In this document: positions 12,211-24,865 of the stretch, piece after piece | Position numbering within the stretch: position 1 is the stretch's first letter | Layout: each line of letters opens with the position of its first letter | Origin: Vigna angularis | Lineage: Eukaryota; Streptophyta; Magnoliopsida; Fabales; Fabaceae | Length of the DNA: 64,000 nucleotides | Direction: 5' to 3' | Assembly: GCF_016808095.1 (NCBI RefSeq) | Contig: NC_068976.1 | Location: 35,857,871 to 35,921,870, forward strand | Notes under the pieces: model-generated | The model's database searches: none | Seen by the model: the letters and a program-made list of their open reading frames with translations, nothing else | What the model was told of the DNA's origin: nothing | Position numbers and translations under genes: made by a program

Positions 12211-13618
12211 GGTTTAATCCTTTTCGACATCCCTATTTGTGTAGGAATGTCTCAGATAGGTCCTCGTTTTCTAAAGTGTATCAAGATGGTCCTTAATTTT
12301 GAAAATTGAGATCAATTGAGTCCTTCCCGTTAAGTTGGCTAGACGGCGTTAAAAAAATTGATGAGTGGGATGCTGAGATGACGAAATGTTACTGACATGG
12401 CACTAACGTGGCATTGACCTGGCATCTTCAACTCCCTTCCACCATCTTCATCCTTATACCATCTCCAGCATCATCATCCTCATCTTACTCTCCCATAATT
12501 TTCCAACCTCTAACCAATCTTCATCCATCAAACACACTCACGGCTATTGGGGACACTGGCTCCCTCCCTCTGCTTCTTCATCCTAACCCATAAACATCTC
12601 ACGGCCAACACCGGATCTTCATCTCTTTCTCTCTGCTAATTCTCTTCTCCCATACTCCTACCTCATTCACCTTCCTCGGCTCATCACTACCAACACCTCA
12701 CGGACAGCCAATACCCATCATCTTCATCCTACACTTCTCAAACCACTCTCCAACCCCTCTGCTTCTCTCACCCGTAACCATCCCAACCACTTGTTTCTTC
12801 TTCACAGCTCACTCACTACTTCCACCATATTTCCCGTCATCATCCTGCCTCCATCACGCCTCACTTTCATCACCCAACTTCAAATTCAAATTCAATCATC
12901 TTCAACTCTCACAGCGCACGCTGTGGCTTCCTCTATCACGCATATCACCAGAAACCTACCATTCCCAACAACCCAAACACAAACTGAAAATAGACAAAGG
13001 AGAAAAGGAGAGCCCATCGGTGGCGGTCTCCAAGGATGACGACGCCGCGGTTGGAAACGGTTCCGATGGCGCGTGGGTGTGCTGCCAACGTCAAGATCAG
13101 AAGAGGTGGTGGCGAGGTGGCTGGGTCGCGGTGGTGAACGGTGGGCAGTTAGGAAGACGCAGCCCAGAGAACGTCGGAGAGAGGAGAGAATCTCTCGCGA
13201 AGGCTCCGGTGGTTTGCGATGGCTCGCGGTGGCAACCCACCTCGCTGGCAACGCCCCAAGTCGAGCATGAAATGTTCGCTGTGACGCGGTAACAACCCTC
13301 GACAAAACCCTAATCAATTTAGGGATTCCTCCTTCTCATAAAACGTTCGCTGTTAAAAATCAAAATGTTGCGTTTTGATTTACAAATTTCACTTTTTTAA
13401 ATCTAAAAAACTCACCATTAAGCCAGGTCAATGCCACGTCAGTAACATTTCGTCATCTCAGCATCCCATTCATCAATTTTTTTAACGCCGTCCAGCCAAC
13501 TTAACGGGAAAGACTCAATTGATCTCAATTTTCAAAATTAAGGACCATTTTGATACACTTTAAAAAACGAGGACCTATACATTCCTACACAAATAGGGAT
13601 GTCGAAAAGGATTAAACC
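12211..13618. mobile_element. Non-autonomous MULE 2 (possible Pack-MULE)
   Basis: Inverted repeats of about 215 bp (12211-12425 and about 13400-13618) start GGTTTAATCC and are nearly identical apart from a few substitutions and two small gaps, so the element is young. Flanks ttattttta (12202-12210) and atattttta (13619-13627) match at 8 of 9 bases. The interior (12430-13400) is markedly GC-richer than its surroundings, with C/T-rich then GC-rich stretches and long frames on both strands that I cannot identify. This is the profile of captured gene fragments, but no parent gene was recognised. Confidence 0.75.
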
Positions 13619-13627
13619 ATATTTTTA

Positions 13628-15106
<1,479 letters not shown>

Positions 15107-15595
15107 TTCTACTTTGAGGCGTTCTCCCTGCACCTCACCACCCTCATCCTGCACCTCCAAAAAAAAATGGAATTCCAAAAGTGCCCTTTTACCAGTCAAC
15201 GAGGAGAGAGGAGAGAGAGAAAAAAAATTTAATTAAAAAGATTAATAAAATTTGAAAAGCATTTTACTCATCTTCTTCCCCTCCCCTGCCGCATCTCACT
15301 CTGTCGCATTTCACAAACCCTAGATCTACACCCCTCCTTCCTCCCTCTTTTTCTCTCCGTCGTCTCGTCTGTCTCTGTGTCTCTGGCATCCGCTCCGCTG
15401 CTCTGCTCGGGTTCGTGGCTCTGCTCTGCTCGGGTTCGTGGCTGGCGTCCAGGTTAGTATGTAATATATTTGTTTCCTGTGTTTGTCTGTTTGGTTTGTC
15501 TGTTTGGTTTGTGTGTTTTGTGCTTGGTTGGGTTTGGGTAGTGATTGGGGTTGTGGGTCGTGATCTGATGGGATCGGAGGTCGCTGGAGGTGCAC

Positions 15596-15806
15596 GCCGC
15601 AGTTGGAAGTGCGCCTCGCTGGAGGTGCGCCGCATTTGGAAGTGCGGCAAGGATTAGAGCCGCAGTTCGAGGTGCGGTTCGCTGGAGGTGGTAGCCGGAT
15701 TTGGAAGTGCGGCAAAGTACATAACCGGACTTCGAAGTGCGGTTTCGCTGGGATGCACGCCGCAGTTCGATCTGCGGCAAATACAACACCGGATTTCGAG
15801 TGGCGT
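15596..15806. repeat. Left subterminal palindrome cluster (7 copies)
   Basis: Seven degenerate copies of an 18-bp palindrome (best form CCGGACTTCGAAGTGCGG at 15724-15741) occur about every 30 bp, starting about 480 bp from the left end. The matching right cluster has better preserved copies. Subterminal repeats of this kind bind transposase in other DNA transposons; here that role is inferred. Confidence 0.7.
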
Positions 15807-16432
15807 TTGAATTGAATTGTTTAGGGTTTCTTTGATTATTATATATTTTTTTAATTCTTTATATTTTTTTTGTTATGTTTTTTTATTGAAGTGTTTTTTA
15901 TTTATATTATATCTAGAAGATATTAATGTAAAATAATTTTTTAATACTAGTATATACTAATTTAAAATGGTTACTGAAACTATACACATTACATACTAAT
16001 TCGTAGTAAATACTAATGTAATATATTAATACCTAGTAACCAGTAGATATTTTACTAATGTAATATATTAATACGTAGTAACCAGTAGATATTAATTTAA
16101 AATGGGTTTTTTTATACTAATTAAAAAGATTTTTTTTATACTAGGTATTAAAATAATATAGAAATATAAAGCATTTATGTGGTGACTCCCTTATTTTCGT
16201 ATATTTAATTTTATATCATTTTTCTAATTTTTTTTAAAATTAAAATAATAATTAAATTGTTTATTGAAATAAATAATAATTATTAATTTGGAATGTTTTG
16301 TAATTATTTAATTATTATATATGTAATTTTTTTAGATTTTTATATTATTTTTTATTTGTTTGAATATTTTTGATTAAATTATTAATTATTTTTTTGTATA
16401 TAATATGTTAATAATATAATTGGTTAATAGAT

Positions 16433-18461
16433 ATGGTTAAAACTAGAGGTGGATATCATGGTGAGGCTTCATCCTCTCATAGTGAGCCATCAGATGAAAG
16501 AAGACGACCTACGGCATCTGCTCGTAGAAGACGAGTAGAAGAATATCGCGCGGACGTTATTCATGAGCATGATAATGAGGAGCAGGAAGAGTTATTACAG
16601 CATGGACATAGTCAGGATGATTACGTTGAAGAGGAGGATATTCAGCAGCAACATGACTGTAATCAACAAGAACATGAAGGTGAAGGTGAAGATGAAGATG
16701 AAGACCAAGCTGAAGATGATGGATTCCCAGGAGGTCCACATGACACCTCCTTACTTACTCACTATACCCAGCATGTTGCATTTGCCATATGGCAAGGCCG
16801 GGTTAGTCATGAATCTAAATTTTAATTGTTTAATAAATGTTACATTTTTTGTTATATAATTATGTTTGTATTCAGGATCGAAGGGGGATAAAGGTTGTCA
16901 CCCATGGCAAAAAATTGAAGCATTTTGGAATGTATCATGAGGCCATTGAGCCTTATATCTCCATGTCGGGGTTGGGTTGTTTAGTGAACCTCTCATACGA
17001 GTATGCCGATCATGGATTGATCGTTGCCCTTTCGGAGAGGTGGCACATAGAGACTAATACTTTCCACCTACCGATAGGTGAGATGACCGTCACATTAGAT
17101 GACGTTATGAATTTGCTCCACCTACCCATCATGGGACAGTTTTGTGAGGTTGAGGAGTTAGAGTATGATGAGGCTCGATCTCATATCATGGAGCTGCTTG
17201 GTGTGGACCACGATAAAGCTTCAGCTGAGATGAAACAGTCACGTGGTCCAAAAGTTAGGCTCAGCTGGCTACGCGAGGTCTACCAGGAGTGCATCCAGCA
17301 GGAGCGTTGGGAGTGTGCTGCTCGGGCGTATTTGTTGCATCTGATTGGATGCACAATTTTTACGAATAAGAGTGCGACTCTAATTAAGGTATCATATCTC
17401 CTTCTCTTGCGAGACTTGAATGCTTGTTCGAGATATGCTTGGGGAGCAGCAGCACTTGCACATACATATGAGCAGCTAGGAGATGCTAGCTTCTATGAGA
17501 TCAGACAAATAGTTGGATATTCCACTCTTCTACAGGTACATTATCATCTTCTAAGTTTATTTTAATATTGTTTGACAATGAAACCCACGATTGAAGTAAT
17601 GTTTTTTTGTAGAGTTGGATATACGAGCACTTTCCTACAATGGGAAGGAGGCAAGTGTCTGAGAGGTACACAGAACTTGATCCACGTGCTTCACGATACA
17701 TACCCCCGAGGGTGGGTTGGAGTTTGACAGAGGGCCGAACATTTCTGGATGCCCTCACTTATGATTTAGTTATCTGGAATCCATACCTTTCGCACAGACG
17801 TACATGTCCATTGATTGCCATAATTATGTACTCGGGATGGATCCGATTAGGCGACATCATTCATCGACATCTACCTGAACGCGTGTTGCGTCAATTTGGT
17901 TTTCAACAGATCATACCACGGTCACCTGATAGTCTTCCGATGCCAGACATTCCTACGATTGATCTAATGTGGTTGCGGTATGCAGAGCATGCCATTACTA
18001 GTGTCATTGAAGCTGATCAGCCACATGCGTGTGTTGATGGATATATAACGTGGTTTAGGCGGGTGTCGCACCCGTACATCACTCCAGGAAACGACGGTGA
18101 ACGACCTAATGAGGCGAGACATTCCAGATGAGAGGTTGGTGCCTCCAGTTCGTCGTAGACGGTCGGCTGAGCAAGGATTGTTGGTATGTCTTGAAACTAA
18201 CTGATTTTGATTTTATTTTCATTATCGTTGGTTCTTGTTTACTTTAATAATTTTTTTTGGTTATCTTCATTTTAGGGGGGTATGAGGCGTGTGATCAGGA
18301 TGTTGCAGGGCATGCTAACCTGTCGAGATGTCACAGAGGGCACTATAGCTTATCAACGTACTACTGAGACACTAGAGGTAGCTCGTAGGTCTGTTGAGGA
18401 GTATGAGTCTAGTACTAGAAGAGGTGGTCGTCATGTGCGTGGACGTGCATCATTTTCTTGA
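16433..18461 (+). CDS. Plant mobile domain (PMD/MAIN-like) protein, one apparent frameshift
   Basis: The gene encodes a PF10536-type plant mobile domain protein (MAIN / phosphatase-7 long-form-like). I infer four exons: 16433-16801, 16876-17535, 17613 to about 18183, and 18276-18461 (TGA 18459-18461); the first two introns and the last have GT...AG borders in phase 0. Residues 1-123 are acidic/polar. The core follows with recognisable phrases HFGMYHEAIEPYISMSGLG, ALSERWHIETNTFHLPIGEM, LSWLREVY and WIYEHFP. A reading-frame slip near 18090 is needed to join the third exon to its basic continuation; without it the protein stops at 18131. A 5'-UTR intron (donor about 15451, acceptor just before 16432) is plausible. 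It sits inside a MULE and converges with the transposase. The PMD has a fold related to retroviral-like and transposon proteins; the molecular role in the element is unknown. Confidence 0.75.
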
Positions 18462-18512
18462 AAAAACACTTTTATGCATGGTGGTTTTTTTAATGGTTAT
18501 TTATGTACTGGT

Positions 18513-18600
18513 TATTTAATATTTTGACTATCAGGTTTGTTTAATGATATGATCGTCTTATTTAATATTTTGACTATCAGGTTTGTTTAATGATATGCAA
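18513..18600. repeat. 46-bp direct duplication between the two MULE genes
   Basis: The segment beginning TTTAATATTTTGACTATCAG occurs at 18515 and again at 18561. The second copy abuts the broken 3' end of the minus-strand transposase, so the duplication marks or closes the deletion that removed the rest of that gene. Confidence 0.7.
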
Positions 18601-19447
18601 AGGCGGCTGTGAATGTCAAACCAGTTGATGTGACTCCCACAATCTCGAGCAACGGAAGTCGATATTTGTTCGTCTTGTACGTCGTATCCATTAAGAAAAC
18701 AATATTAAAAGAATTGACTAAGTGCACTGAATCGGGATGTGTCCAAAACAAGTCACTTACCACGTCAGAATCGTCCAAACATCTACTTCTCTGGATGTAT
18801 TTGTCTCTATCTAACAACATCATCAACTGCTGCATTTCCGTTCTAGACCCTCTCAAAGATCGTTTGTACGTGTACCTCGCATTATATATTTGCTTTATCG
18901 TTGTCACGTTATCTTCATTATGTTCTTTCAGAGTCAAAAGAATATTTGACGGCTTTACTTGACTATTAGTCATGTCCACAAGAATTGATTGTTCAGCCGC
19001 ATTTAACCTACCCGCGAAAGGATGACCGACCAAAGTCTCTGCTAATTCATGGTTGTGATAGCCGCACATAACCTTCAACACCCAACCATCTCCTTTAGGT
19101 TTACCCCTCAACCTAAACAGACACTCACATTTTCTTGTGCCAGATAAACTAGGTTGAACATCTGCCTTATACTTCCTATACTTCCCGCTTCTTTCACAGC
19201 CTAACAAAATAAATGTCTTTCTACCAGCTTCACCAGTTGCTGTGTCAGATCTTATAGTGACGACAACAAATCCAAGATCAAATGCAATCTTTCGAACCCA
19301 TTGAATTAAATCGGCGCGTGTTGGGAATATTTTATCAGTGGAAAATTGATCTGAATAATCACCCTCACCCACTTCTTTTAAAGAATAAGAAAATTCCGAT
19401 ATAAAATCAGAATTTATTTCAGAATCCAAATATGGATAGTTATCCAT
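18587..19447 (-). pseudogene. Truncated FAR1-type MULE transposase (N-terminal 286 residues)
   Basis: The frame starts MDNYPYLDSEIN. It has a FAR1-type DNA-binding region (residues about 50-130, with C..C spacing CECLFRLRG and the VMCGYHNHEL phrase), then the start of the MULE catalytic core with the first acidic residue in FLMDTTYKTN (about 251-260). It ends AFAYH at the point where family members continue into the second Asp, Glu and SWIM zinc finger, all missing. A stop follows at once, at the edge of a 46-bp duplication. The frame up to there is intact. The MULE family call is firm; activity is excluded by loss of most of the DDE core. Confidence 0.8.
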
Positions 19448-19636
19448 CTCATATAATTAAATATGACCTACAATAAATATTAAAATTTAAAAATTTATTA
19501 AATTACAAATAAAAAATTCAAAAACACTCTCTAATAAAAAAATTCATATAACCTAAATATTATTAAAAATTCATATAACCTAAATACACTCCCTAATCAC
19601 TCCATAATGACTAACCATAATTCATGAAAAAAAATT

Positions 19637-20140
19637 TAAAATAAATAATCATAACATAAAACAATAAATTTAAATTAAAAATAATAACATAATAACAAAA
19701 ACATTATAAAAATAACATAAAACAATAAATTTAAATTAAAAATAATAACATAATAACAAAAACATTAAAAAAATAACATAAAACAATAAATTTAAATTAA
19801 AAATAATAACATAATAACAAAAACATTAAAAAAATAACATAAAACAATAAATTTAAATTAAAAATAATAACATAATAACAAAAACATTAAAAAAATAACA
19901 TAAAACAATAAATTTAAATTAAAAATAATAACATAATAACAAAAACATTAAAAAAATAACATAAAACAATAAATTAAAATTAAAATTAATAACATAATAA
20001 CAAAAACATTAAAAAAAACATAAAACAATAAATTTAAATTAAAAATAATAACAGAATAACAAAAATATTAAAAAAAAACATAAAACAATAAATTTAAATT
20101 AAAAATAATAACATAATAACAAAAACATTAAAAAAAATAA
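19637..20140. repeat. 61-bp AT-rich tandem array, about 8 copies
   Basis: A unit containing ATAACATAAAACAATAAATT repeats with a period of 61 bp, with nearly identical central copies and small deletions in the last three. It lies just upstream of the transposase start (minus strand), in the position of its promoter region. Confidence 0.9.
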
Positions 20141-20195
20141 AAAAAAAGAGGTAAAAAAAAGACTCCAGGAATTTCACTAAAAAAACCATGCATAA

Positions 20196-20604
20196 CCGCA
20201 CTTCAAAGTGCGGCGACAACATGAAAACGCACTTCGAAGTGCGGCGGCTACAAATTGCTAAACGCACTTCGAAGTGCGGCGCCTACAAATTGCTAAACGC
20301 ACTTCGAAGTGCGGCGCGGCCTAAACCCTAAACCAGTACTACCCACACCTCTCTACTCAAACCTCACTCTCTTCTTCCTCTCGCTCACGCTCACATAAAT
20401 ATATCTCCCAAAACCTAGACCACCACCTCACCCCAGCATTGTATAAATGCAAAAACATTAAATAAAACATTTGCATAAACCCTAAAGAAGAAAAAATTAA
20501 ACAAAACATGAAAAAAAAAACCACAACGCACTTCAAAGTGCGTCACCCTAATTTAAAAACGCACTTCGAAGTGCGGCGGAGTCTTTCCGCACTTCGAAGT
20601 GCGG
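20196..20604. repeat. Right subterminal palindrome cluster (7 copies)
   Basis: Copies of GCACTTCGAAGTGC flanked by C/G occur at 20196, 20228, 20263, 20298, 20527, 20560 and 20587, most of them perfect 16-18 bp palindromes. The last lies about 325 bp from the right end. The array mirrors the seven copies near the left end. Confidence 0.85.
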
Positions 20605-20937
20605 TTGCGTACCTTCGCCGGCGCAGTCTTCTTCCTCCTCCTGTTGGTGTACCTCAAATCTTCTTCCTCCTCCTGCTGGTGTACCTCCAAATCTCACTTG
20701 CTACAGTAAAAATATCATGAATGAACAGTGCACGCACCAGCTGGGTTTATAAAAAGGGAATGTGGTTGGGAGTTAGAAAAATGGTTGGGGGTTAAAAAAA
20801 TTTAATTTATTAATTACGATTTTGACTTTTAATTAAATGAAGGTTTTGACTTTTTTAATTAATTGAAGGGTATATAGGTAATTTTGGGGGTGCAGGATGA
20901 GGTGAGGGAGGTGCAGGAAGATTCACTCTTCTACTTT

Positions 20938-21879
20938 TGTGGATGTACTGTTTTAAATGGTGGGATCGTAACATGAGATTACAATAATAACAAAGACAGG
21001 ACATTTTTAAAGGAATTGTTTTCAGATAATGCACTTCTTTTTGTTTACTAATTTAATGGTTCCTTGCAAGAGAGCTGAGCCGTCATGACAATTTCAAAAT
21101 ACTGAGTGCTATATATTTTTGGAAATATCTTAACTTTTTATAGTTGCTATGAACTTTTTATAAAATGACATGTTCAAGATTAAGCAGGAAGATGAGATTA
21201 TTGTTTTTTGGATTTTATTAGAAAGGATTAATATTAATTTGAAGTTGAATTACATTTGAGTAATGACAACGTCTTTTAAAATAAATTGTTCTTTATATCC
21301 ATGCACTTCATATAGACATTGTAATTCTTTTATCTTTTTGTTAAATACTTAATTATATAAACTTTTTTATTTGCTTTACAGGAACCTATGTCAAATCAGG
21401 GCATACATTGTGCTGCCAATGATCATTACTAGACAAGGATAGAGCAATCCCCTCGTTGTGTTTAAATACCAACTGACGGAGCTGATGTCTGGCACTCAAC
21501 TACAAATTTTTGACGCTTCATGTTATGAATATAATTCCAATCAAAGGAATATGAAAATTTCATTGTTAATCGCGCATTTTATGTGAGTATGATACTTGGA
21601 TTCATTACAGGCTTGAACAACTATATCTATCGCATAATAACAGTAAAAATTGCCAAACTCAAGAGGTAGCTTAAAGGCTAGCTGTTAATATATATTATCT
21701 TTGTCAGTCAATGTTTACTTGTTTTTTCCTTTCAATAGCAGTTATAATATATAGACTTTATAAATAATGTATTATTGCGAGTAGTATTATTAATAATATA
21801 TAGTTTCTTTATATATTTTTGTATGATTTGTCCTTTCTCTTAATCTTGATTTTAGAGTGGTCAAAAGTAAATAAGAGTT
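20938..21879. other. AT-rich non-coding sequence
   Basis: No gene found. It may include intron or flank of the P450 relic that follows. Confidence 0.4.
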
Positions 21880-22082
21880 CGTGAGAAAATCTAGTTCACC
21901 AAAGGTCATCATCACTGATCAAAGTCAAATCAAAGAAGTCTTCAATAACATGAGATTTCCAGAAACAAAAGATAAGTAGCATTGCCAAGTTCTTGATCAA
22001 TGGTCTGGTAAATTCCGAGGGTGATAAGTGGGTTCAACATCGAAAGATTCTCAACCCTGCATTCCACTTGGAAAAATTGAAA
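21880..22082 (+). pseudogene. Cytochrome P450 exon relic (CYP72-type)
   Basis: One frame reads [20 protein letters not shown]. After a stop and frame slip near 21975-21985, a second frame reads [20 protein letters not shown] then [13 protein letters not shown], followed at once by a GTAAGT donor at 22083. WVQHR is the P450 C-helix WxxxR motif and [10 protein letters not shown] is typical of the CYP72 clan. No heme-binding cysteine region or neighbouring exon is recognisable, so this is a broken fragment. It probably derives from an ER-anchored monooxygenase; the substrate is unknown. Confidence 0.65.
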
Positions 22083-23200
22083 GTAAGTTTATTACTTTAA
22101 TTTATAAATAATCAATCCTTTCACAGCCTTACCTAATTATTAATCGAGAATTACAAAAAACATGTATACTTTTATGATGAATTTAACAAGTATCCTTGCT
22201 ATTTGGATACGAAGACTTTTTTTTTCTGTCGTGCTTCATCCACTTGTATAATGTTATACTAAACCACCATATGTTCATGAAATTTTACCTTTGAGATTAT
22301 TGCCTTTACCATTTTTCACCAGAACATGTAAAATTGAAGGCCTCAGCTGATCCCTTGATAGAGGTTAGTGTTAAGATTCCTCTCATATTCCAGTTCAGAT
22401 TCTTTTGTTTATTTTTATTTTTTTATCTTCATTATATAGTAATTTACACATAATATATTTCTTGGAGTTGATGTTCATCTATTTTCAACTGTAATATTTC
22501 TTGGAGTTGATGTTCTTCTGTCTTATTTGCAGGAAATGATTGCAGCTTTTTAAAAAATTTGTATGATTATTCTATACATGTATTGAATTTTTTGTTTGGC
22601 TTAGCTTCAAAACTAGTCAACAGATGTGGGCAAGTTAAGTCATTTTGCTGATTTGTGACCTTATTGCTCTCTGTAATCATTAGCATCCTTAGACAAAATG
22701 AATGAAACATGCATACTCACAGATAAATATACTCACAGATAAATCAATGTATAACATATTCTTTCCCTTGCGTTTTAGGTTCTGTTTCCATTGGGTAAGT
22801 TGTCTGTGATGATTTATGGGTGCTTGGCGGACATAATATAGGCAAAAGCATTCATAAAAATCATATATATAGTTTACCTTCAAATTTTAGCTTCTAACTA
22901 ATTTATGCTAAGGGATAAGTAAAATTTAAGGCTGGTTTTAAAATATCTTCTTTTAAGAATATATTTAGTTTAAAATTGTAGAAAAATTAAAGTAGAAAGA
23001 ATCACAATAAAAACGTCATTTCACCTTTCTTTTATTTTGTTATTTTTCAAGTTAAATGTGTTTTTTATTCTTAAACTTTAAGAAAGAAATGAATTTTTTT
23101 AAACAATACAATTTGATTTTTAAATTTAAAATGTGTTTAACAAATAGAAAAAGTTGTTGTGTTAAGAGGAATTAAGAGGAATAGAATAGAGAGAAAGAAA
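22083..23200. other. AT-rich non-coding sequence
   Basis: Possible P450 intron and flank. No convincing further exon; nothing else recognised. Confidence 0.4.
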
Positions 23201-23329
23201 AAATTGACACCGTTTGTACTTATTTAACGTAGGGACGAGGTTGACGCAAAATTTACTAAGTGAAGATCAATTTCACACGCTTTTAAAATAAAAGATTGAA
23301 TTGACATTATTTAGCAAAACTAGAGACAA

Positions 23330-23690
23330 AATAAGCTATTAAACATATAAATAATTATAGTAAATAACAATATATCTTAGGGAAATATTTTATTTAGAAC
23401 AATATTCATATTTTATTCTAGGGAAAGATTTTATTTTAGGAAAATATTTTATTTAGAAAAATATTCATATTTATTCTAGGGAAAGATTTTATTCTAGGGA
23501 AATATTTTATTTAGGAAATAATTAATATAAATAAAGGGAGAGTCTAGGGTTAAAGGTATGTTTGTGATTATTGAGTTGTTGACAGGCAGTTACCGTATTG
23601 TGAGGGAGCTTATGCTCCGAAAGTAATTGAAGGAGGTTATGCTCCTGATTATTGTTTACCTTTGTTTATTCATATATTACCATGAAAAAA
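23330..23690 (+). mobile_element. Probable truncated LTR with internal repeats
   Basis: Diverged tandem copies of GGGAAAGATTTTATT and GAAATATTTTATTTAG (23380-23520) are followed by AATATAAATAAAGGGAGAG (TATA-like) and a U5-like stretch, then cut off by the minus-strand LTR fragment at 23725. No ends or TSD. Confidence 0.35.
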
Positions 23691-23724
23691 AGAGATTCAT
23701 TAGTTCACATCCATACATGGTGAA

Positions 23725-24572
23725 CAGAAGCTTAAAGGCAACCAACCATCATACTCCTATGTTTAGGTTTATACTACTATTGGGAGAGATTCCCCATATC
23801 TAGATTTCTCCGTATGTGTCTATATCAACAAAATCAATGATCATGACATCGAATGAGTTAAACAATGCATGCTATGAGCAAAGAGGAAAAACTCTAACAA
23901 TTAATGAAAGAAAGCATGTATCTTATAAAAGATCTTGAAGAACAAATTCCATTACATGAGAGTTTCTAAGGATTTACATTGATTCCCCAACAACAAAATA
24001 AGTTTAGTTCACCATATTCATGGTGAAACTAGATGAAATATAATGAAAGAGTGAAGGATAGAACCCTAGAAAGTTGAGAAAGGAGCCTTAACATCTAAAA
24101 TCCTCCCCCAAGGGGTGAAAGAGTGCGTTTCTGCTTTGTCCCAGCCAAAGATGACTGACCTAGGTTAACTAAAACCTTATATACTATTCTAAAAAATACA
24201 GAAAAGTAGGTCCAAGCACAGAAAAGTGGCGCTCAGCGGTAATAGCGCGTGATCAATTCTTCCCCTCAACGGTGCCAACAGGTCTTTGAGAGTGCCGCTC
24301 AACGGTAATTGGCGCTGAGCGGTACTTGCGGTTTCTCTTCTTTTGCACTTTTTGTGTCCTTTTCTGATTCCATCTCTGTTCCACTTCACTTCTTTCATCA
24401 AATTCATCTCAAAATCTGCAAAAAATAAGGAAATCAAGCATAAAACTTGTCCAACTCTCTTATTTCAAAAACATAAGCAAAAACTTGGTTTCAAGCTTGT
24501 TTCTAAGTCTTAAAGGTTGCTTTTGATATAAATTTTAAGTGTAAAATTAACAATTTTTCAACTATTATCAGA
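23725..24572 (-). mobile_element. Truncated Athila-like LTR on the minus strand
   Basis: Reverse-complemented, it starts TGATAATAGTTGAAAAATTG at 24572 and follows the same order as the LTRs at 26863, 29358, 42707 and 48194, including CGCTGAGCGG motifs and the gene-like TTCACCATGA phrase. It stops near 23725, so the last third of the LTR is missing. It is more diverged than the other copies. Confidence 0.75.
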
Positions 24573-24865
24573 TGACTCGATCAATTAAGACTTAAATAAA
24601 ATGAAGTCATTGGTTTAAGATGCAAGAACATAAAATTAAATATGAATGTAGTTTTATCACTAGTAGAGTAACACAAAGATGAACGGATGTTGTTTATAAT
24701 GAGATGAGTATGTTGTTGGGGTTAGATTTCACCAAGTTCCCTCTTATGTATGTAAGAAACTAGCACCTCCAAACAAAATATATGCATCATCAACAAAAAG
24801 AATTTGTGATTGGACCTAAATTATACTAAAATTGTGAATCAGAAATATTAGGTATAGCCAGTGAG
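24573..24865. other. Unassigned AT-rich sequence
   Basis: Nothing recognised between the LTR fragment and the MAX2-like relic. Confidence 0.4.

Larger units (their letters stand above)
15116..20928. mobile_element. 5.8-kb MULE carrying a plant mobile domain gene
   Basis: Imperfect terminal repeats of about 45 bp share CCTGCACCTC and CTCATCCTGCACC and both begin GAG. A perfect 9-bp duplication TTCTACTTT flanks the element (15107-15115 and 20929-20937). Contents in order: left palindrome cluster, plant mobile domain gene on +, truncated FAR1/MULE transposase on -, a 61-bp AT-rich satellite, right palindrome cluster. PMD genes are known to travel in Mutator-type elements. The transposase is incomplete, so the copy is probably not autonomous. 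Confidence 0.85.

Noticed and set aside
12892..13317. 141-codon minus-strand Arg/Pro-rich frame in MULE 2
   Set aside because: GC-rich composition keeps both strands open; no recognisable domain. Kept only as possible captured sequence.
15264..15815. Several frames on both strands at the left MULE end
   Set aside because: They read through the subterminal palindromes and putative 5' leader; no consistent frame or domain.
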